The notes below the pieces were generated by a model. The model saw only the letters and a program-made list of their open reading frames with translations. It was not told the origin of the DNA and did not search any database. Shown in pieces: positions 53,398 to 64,000 of a DNA stretch of 64,000 nt; position 1 is the first letter of the stretch, and every line of letters begins with the position of its first letter. Origin of the DNA: Ensifer sp. MPMI2T (GTDB lineage: Bacteria; Pseudomonadota; Alphaproteobacteria; Rhizobiales; Rhizobiaceae); assembly GCF_004827385.1 (NCBI RefSeq), contig NZ_SRXN01000001.1:372001-436000 (forward strand), read 5' to 3'. Position numbers and translations under genes: made by a program.

Positions 53398-54096
53398 ATG
53401 GCGAAGATTGCAAAGCGTGTACAGAAGTCCCGCGAGGGCATCGATCCGGCGAAGGTCTACGGCCTCGTTGAAGCCGTAACGCTGGTCAAGGAGCGTGCGA
53501 CGGCAAAGTTCGATGAAACCATCGAAGTCGCCATGAACCTCGGCGTCGATCCGCGCCACGCCGACCAGATGGTCCGCGGCGTTGTCAACCTGCCGAACGG
53601 CACCGGCCGCTCGGTTCGCGTTGCCGTTTTCGCGCGCGGCGCCAAGGCTGACGAAGCCAAGGCTGCCGGTGCCGATGTCGTCGGCGCCGAAGACCTCGTC
53701 GAGTTCGTCCAGGGCGGCAAGATCGAATTCGATCGCTGCATCGCCACCCCGGACATGATGCCGCTCGTCGGTCGTCTCGGTAAGGTTCTCGGCCCGCGTG
53801 GCATGATGCCGAACCCGAAGGTCGGCACCGTCACCATGGATGTCGCGGCTGCCGTCAAGGCCTCCAAGGGTGGTGCGGTCGAGTTCCGCGTCGAAAAGGC
53901 CGGTATCGTCCATGCTGGCGTTGGCAAGGCATCCTTCGACGCCAAGGCGCTGGAAGAGAACATCCGCGCCTTCGCCGATGCCGTGATTAAGGCAAAGCCG
54001 GCTGGCGCCAAGGGTAACTACGTCAAGCGCGTAGCGATCTCCTCGACCATGGGGCCGGGCCTGAAGATCGATCCCGCGACCCTCAGCGTCGCCTGA
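53398..54096 (+). CDS. rplA: 50S ribosomal protein L1
   Basis: 232 residues. Two-domain L1 with [34 protein letters not shown], and the L1 signature around [12 protein letters not shown]. It forms the mobile L1 stalk and represses its own operon by binding a leader site. Confidence 0.97.
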   Translation: MAKIAKRVQKSREGIDPAKVYGLVEAVTLVKERATAKFDETIEVAMNLGVDPRHADQMVRGVVNLPNGTGRSVRVAVFARGAKADEAKAAGADVVGAEDLVEFVQGGKIEFDRCIATPDMMPLVGRLGKVLGPRGMMPNPKVGTVTMDVAAAVKASKGGAVEFRVEKAGIVHAGVGKASFDAKALEENIRAFADAVIKAKPAGAKGNYVKRVAISSTMGPGLKIDPATLSVA

Positions 54097-54124
54097 TTAA
54101 TTCCGGGCTTCGGCCCGAAACCGA

Positions 54125-54168
54125 ATTTCCGGCCTTTCGGGGCCGGAAATATCCGGACCCCGGTCCGG
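54125..54168. other. Two adjacent GC-rich hairpins between rplA and rplJ
   Basis: ATTTCCGGCC/GGCCGGAAAT (54125-54134 with 54141-54150) and CCGGAC/GTCCGG (54153-54168), without a T tract. They may attenuate or punctuate read-through from rplKA to rplJL. Confidence 0.55.
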
Positions 54169-54328
54169 AACTCCTGTCCGAGATTGCGGGTGGTTTTACC
54201 TTAATCACCATTGCCCGCATGAGACGGGTAAGATCTGAATTTTGAACAACGCTTCTGGCGTCGAAATTCGGTTCGAACCTCGCTTGCCTTGTGTCAGACC
54301 CGGCTTTCCCGGGAACGCCAAGGGACAG

Positions 54329-54425
54329 GATCCTTAAGCGTTGCTTGGGATCGAGCATGATCCCGGGTGACAAAGGCAAACCCGGCAGGGCTGCTTTAAG
54401 CAACCCTGTCAACTGGAGACAGACA
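54329..54425 (+). promoter_or_regulatory. Ribosomal protein L10-type leader of rplJL
   Basis: Three successive hairpins: GATCC/GGATC with AAGC/GCTT (54329-54352), CCGGGT/ACCCGG (54363-54385) and CAGGG/CCCTG with TGC/GCA (54386-54408), followed by GGAG and the GTG start at 54426. Position before rplJ matches the known L10(L12)4-binding leader, which represses rplJL. Confidence 0.65.
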
Positions 54426-54944
54426 GTGGAAAGAGCGGAAAAACGCGAATTCGTCACGGAGCTGAACGAAGTCTTCAAGGCTTCCGGTTCGGTTGTCGTG
54501 GCCCACTATGCTGGTGTCACAGTTGCGCAGATGAACGACTTCCGTTCGAAGATGCGCGCTGCTGGCGGCACCGTCAAAGTCGCGAAAAACCGCCTGGCCA
54601 AGATCGCTCTTCAGGGCACGGAGTCTGAAGGGATGACCGATCTCTTCAAGGGCCAGACGCTGATCGCTTACAGCGCCGACCCGATCACGGCTCCGAAGGT
54701 CGTCGTGGATTTCGCCAAGACCAACGACAAGCTCGTTGTGCTCGGCGGCGCCATGGGGACAACCACGCTCAACCCCGAGGCAGTCAAGTCGCTTGCGACC
54801 CTGCCTTCGCTGGACGAGCTGCGCGCGAAGCTGCTGGGCCTTCTCAATGCCCCCGCAACCCGCGTCGCGACGGTTGTCGCAGCACCGGCAAGCCAGCTTG
54901 CTCGCGTGTTCTCGGCCTATGCCAAGAAGGACGAAGCCGCCTGA
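54426..54944 (+). CDS. rplJ: 50S ribosomal protein L10
   Basis: 172 residues beginning at GTG 54426 with GGAGA eight bases upstream ([20 protein letters not shown] follows the initiator). An ATG further upstream would extend it through the leader hairpins and was rejected. It anchors L7/L12 dimers on the ribosome stalk. Confidence 0.96.
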   Translation: MERAEKREFVTELNEVFKASGSVVVAHYAGVTVAQMNDFRSKMRAAGGTVKVAKNRLAKIALQGTESEGMTDLFKGQTLIAYSADPITAPKVVVDFAKTNDKLVVLGGAMGTTTLNPEAVKSLATLPSLDELRAKLLGLLNAPATRVATVVAAPASQLARVFSAYAKKDEAA

Positions 54945-55002
54945 GGCGGAATTTCGCTGTTGTAATTAAAACCAGTTCGAACCGAACAAAAGGAAAAGTA
55001 AA

Positions 55003-55386
<384 letters not shown>

Positions 55387-55403
55387 TTCGGCGAAATGCA
55401 AAG

Positions 55404-55429
55404 GAGGGGTGGCCTTTTGGCCGCCTCTC
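55404..55429 (+). terminator. Attenuator-type hairpin between rplL and rpoB
   Basis: GAGGGGTGGCC (55404-55414), TTTT loop, GGCCGCCTCTC (55419-55429), followed by TTTG. Position and shape fit the partial terminator known between rplL and rpoB in bacteria. Confidence 0.65.
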
Positions 55430-55450
55430 TTTGACCGTTTTTAGAACATA

Positions 55451-55486
55451 TTACCCAAATGCCTGTCGAAAACGGCTTTTGGGTAA
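55451..55486 (+). other. Second hairpin between rplL and rpoB, possible RNA processing site
   Basis: TTACCCAAA/TTTGGGTAA closing GCC/GGC with one T-T mismatch and a 10-base loop. It lies 22 bases after the attenuator-type hairpin and 165 bases before rpoB. RNase III cuts in this interval in E. coli; the same use here is a guess. Confidence 0.5.
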
Positions 55487-55650
55487 TGGGTTCTTCAAGA
55501 GGATGGTCGCGATCGGGAGACAGCACAGCAATCCGTGCTGGCGTCTTTCGAAAGCTTGACGAGATTGAACTACCCATTGATCGACGGGATCGACTGGCCA
55601 TCGGTTCCCGTCCGTTGCAGGCCCGGATGCAAGATTGACAAGGAGCGACG

Positions 55651-59793
<4,143 letters not shown>

Positions 59794-59803
59794 GACGACA
59801 TCA

Positions 59804-59829
59804 GGTGCGTGCCGTCTCAGGCACGCACC
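59804..59829 (+). other. Hairpin between rpoB and rpoC
   Basis: GGTGCGTGCC (59804-59813), GTCTCA loop, GGCACGCACC (59820-59829); perfect 10-bp stem, then GTTTCC. It is not a full terminator; it may stabilise or process the rpoBC mRNA. Confidence 0.55.
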
Positions 59830-59975
59830 GTTTCCGCCGCAGGGCAGTTTAATGTCCGCAGCAGGAACAGGGCCGCACCCGATGCGGTTTTAGCTGTTTA
59901 TAGGGCAGGGGCCGGCGCCCGGGATTTGCCGGCACCCCGCCAAGCTCAGGGCGTATGCCCGCAAAGGAGACAGGC

Positions 59976-64000
<4,025 letters not shown>

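Overview
The window is GC-rich, densely coded chromosome of an alphaproteobacterium of the order Rhizobiales. Sinorhizobium/Ensifer is the best fit. The reasons are the gene order divK-pleD-rpmG, the run pyrB-pyrC-plsY-dprA-topA-rnr, the tRNA-Tyr/tRNA-Gly/tuf ... tRNA-Trp-secE-nusG-rplKAJL-rpoBC block, two ~107-bp copies of a RIME1-like rhizobial mosaic element, and promoter-like sites of the form CTTGAC-N17-CTATAT. The genus is an inference from gene content; no 16S gene lies here.

Layout. 1-1300: the tail of a GNAT acetyltransferase, then a HAD-like gene with an apparent frameshift and a DUF3572 gene. 1.5-3.3 kb: the cell-cycle pair divK-pleD (+). 3.8-15.8 kb: one long minus-strand series reading pyrB, pyrC (apparently a non-catalytic dihydroorotase homologue), plsY, dprA, topA, rnr, DUF983, NUDIX, MFS, rpmG. 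Many of these junctions are ATGA overlaps or gaps of a few bases. 16-20 kb: an AidB-like acyl-CoA dehydrogenase, two small membrane-protein genes, ruvX and a UPF0173 metallo-hydrolase. 19.9-26.3 kb: gatC-gatA and gatB, split by a yjhX-like gene and a DUF3857/transglutaminase-like gene. 26.3-28.6 kb: two GNATs, an NDUFA12-like gene and a DUF2155 gene. 28.6-32.5 kb (minus): dsbA-like, aroQ, accB, accC, aat. 32.7-43 kb: an aminotransferase, rne (minus), an AmiC-type amidase, PBP1a, and prfB with its programmed +1 frameshift. 43-47.6 kb: a small exported protein, nadK, tRNA-Thr, a LysR/azoR divergent pair, a small secreted protein and rlmB. 47.8-64 kb: the tRNA and translation/transcription block, ending inside rpoC.

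How it fits together. Nearly everything is housekeeping: polarity and c-di-GMP control (DivK, PleD), peptidoglycan growth and hydrolysis (PBP1a, amidase), membrane lipid precursors (AccBC, PlsY), DNA topology and uptake or recombination (TopA, DprA, RuvX), RNA turnover (RNase R, RNase E), tRNA-dependent amidation (GatCAB), termination (RF2), and the ribosome/RNA polymerase operon with several structured leaders.

I found no defence island, prophage, insertion sequence, CRISPR array or biosynthetic cluster. The points that deserve a second look are modest: the pseudo-dihydroorotase next to pyrB; the transglutaminase gene flanked by two copies of a promoter-like sequence inside the gat region; a structured, terminator-ended stretch between pleD and rpmG; a remnant of a tuf 3' end after tuf; RIME1 abutting the pyrB start; and the hairpins around rplJ, rpoB and rpoC.
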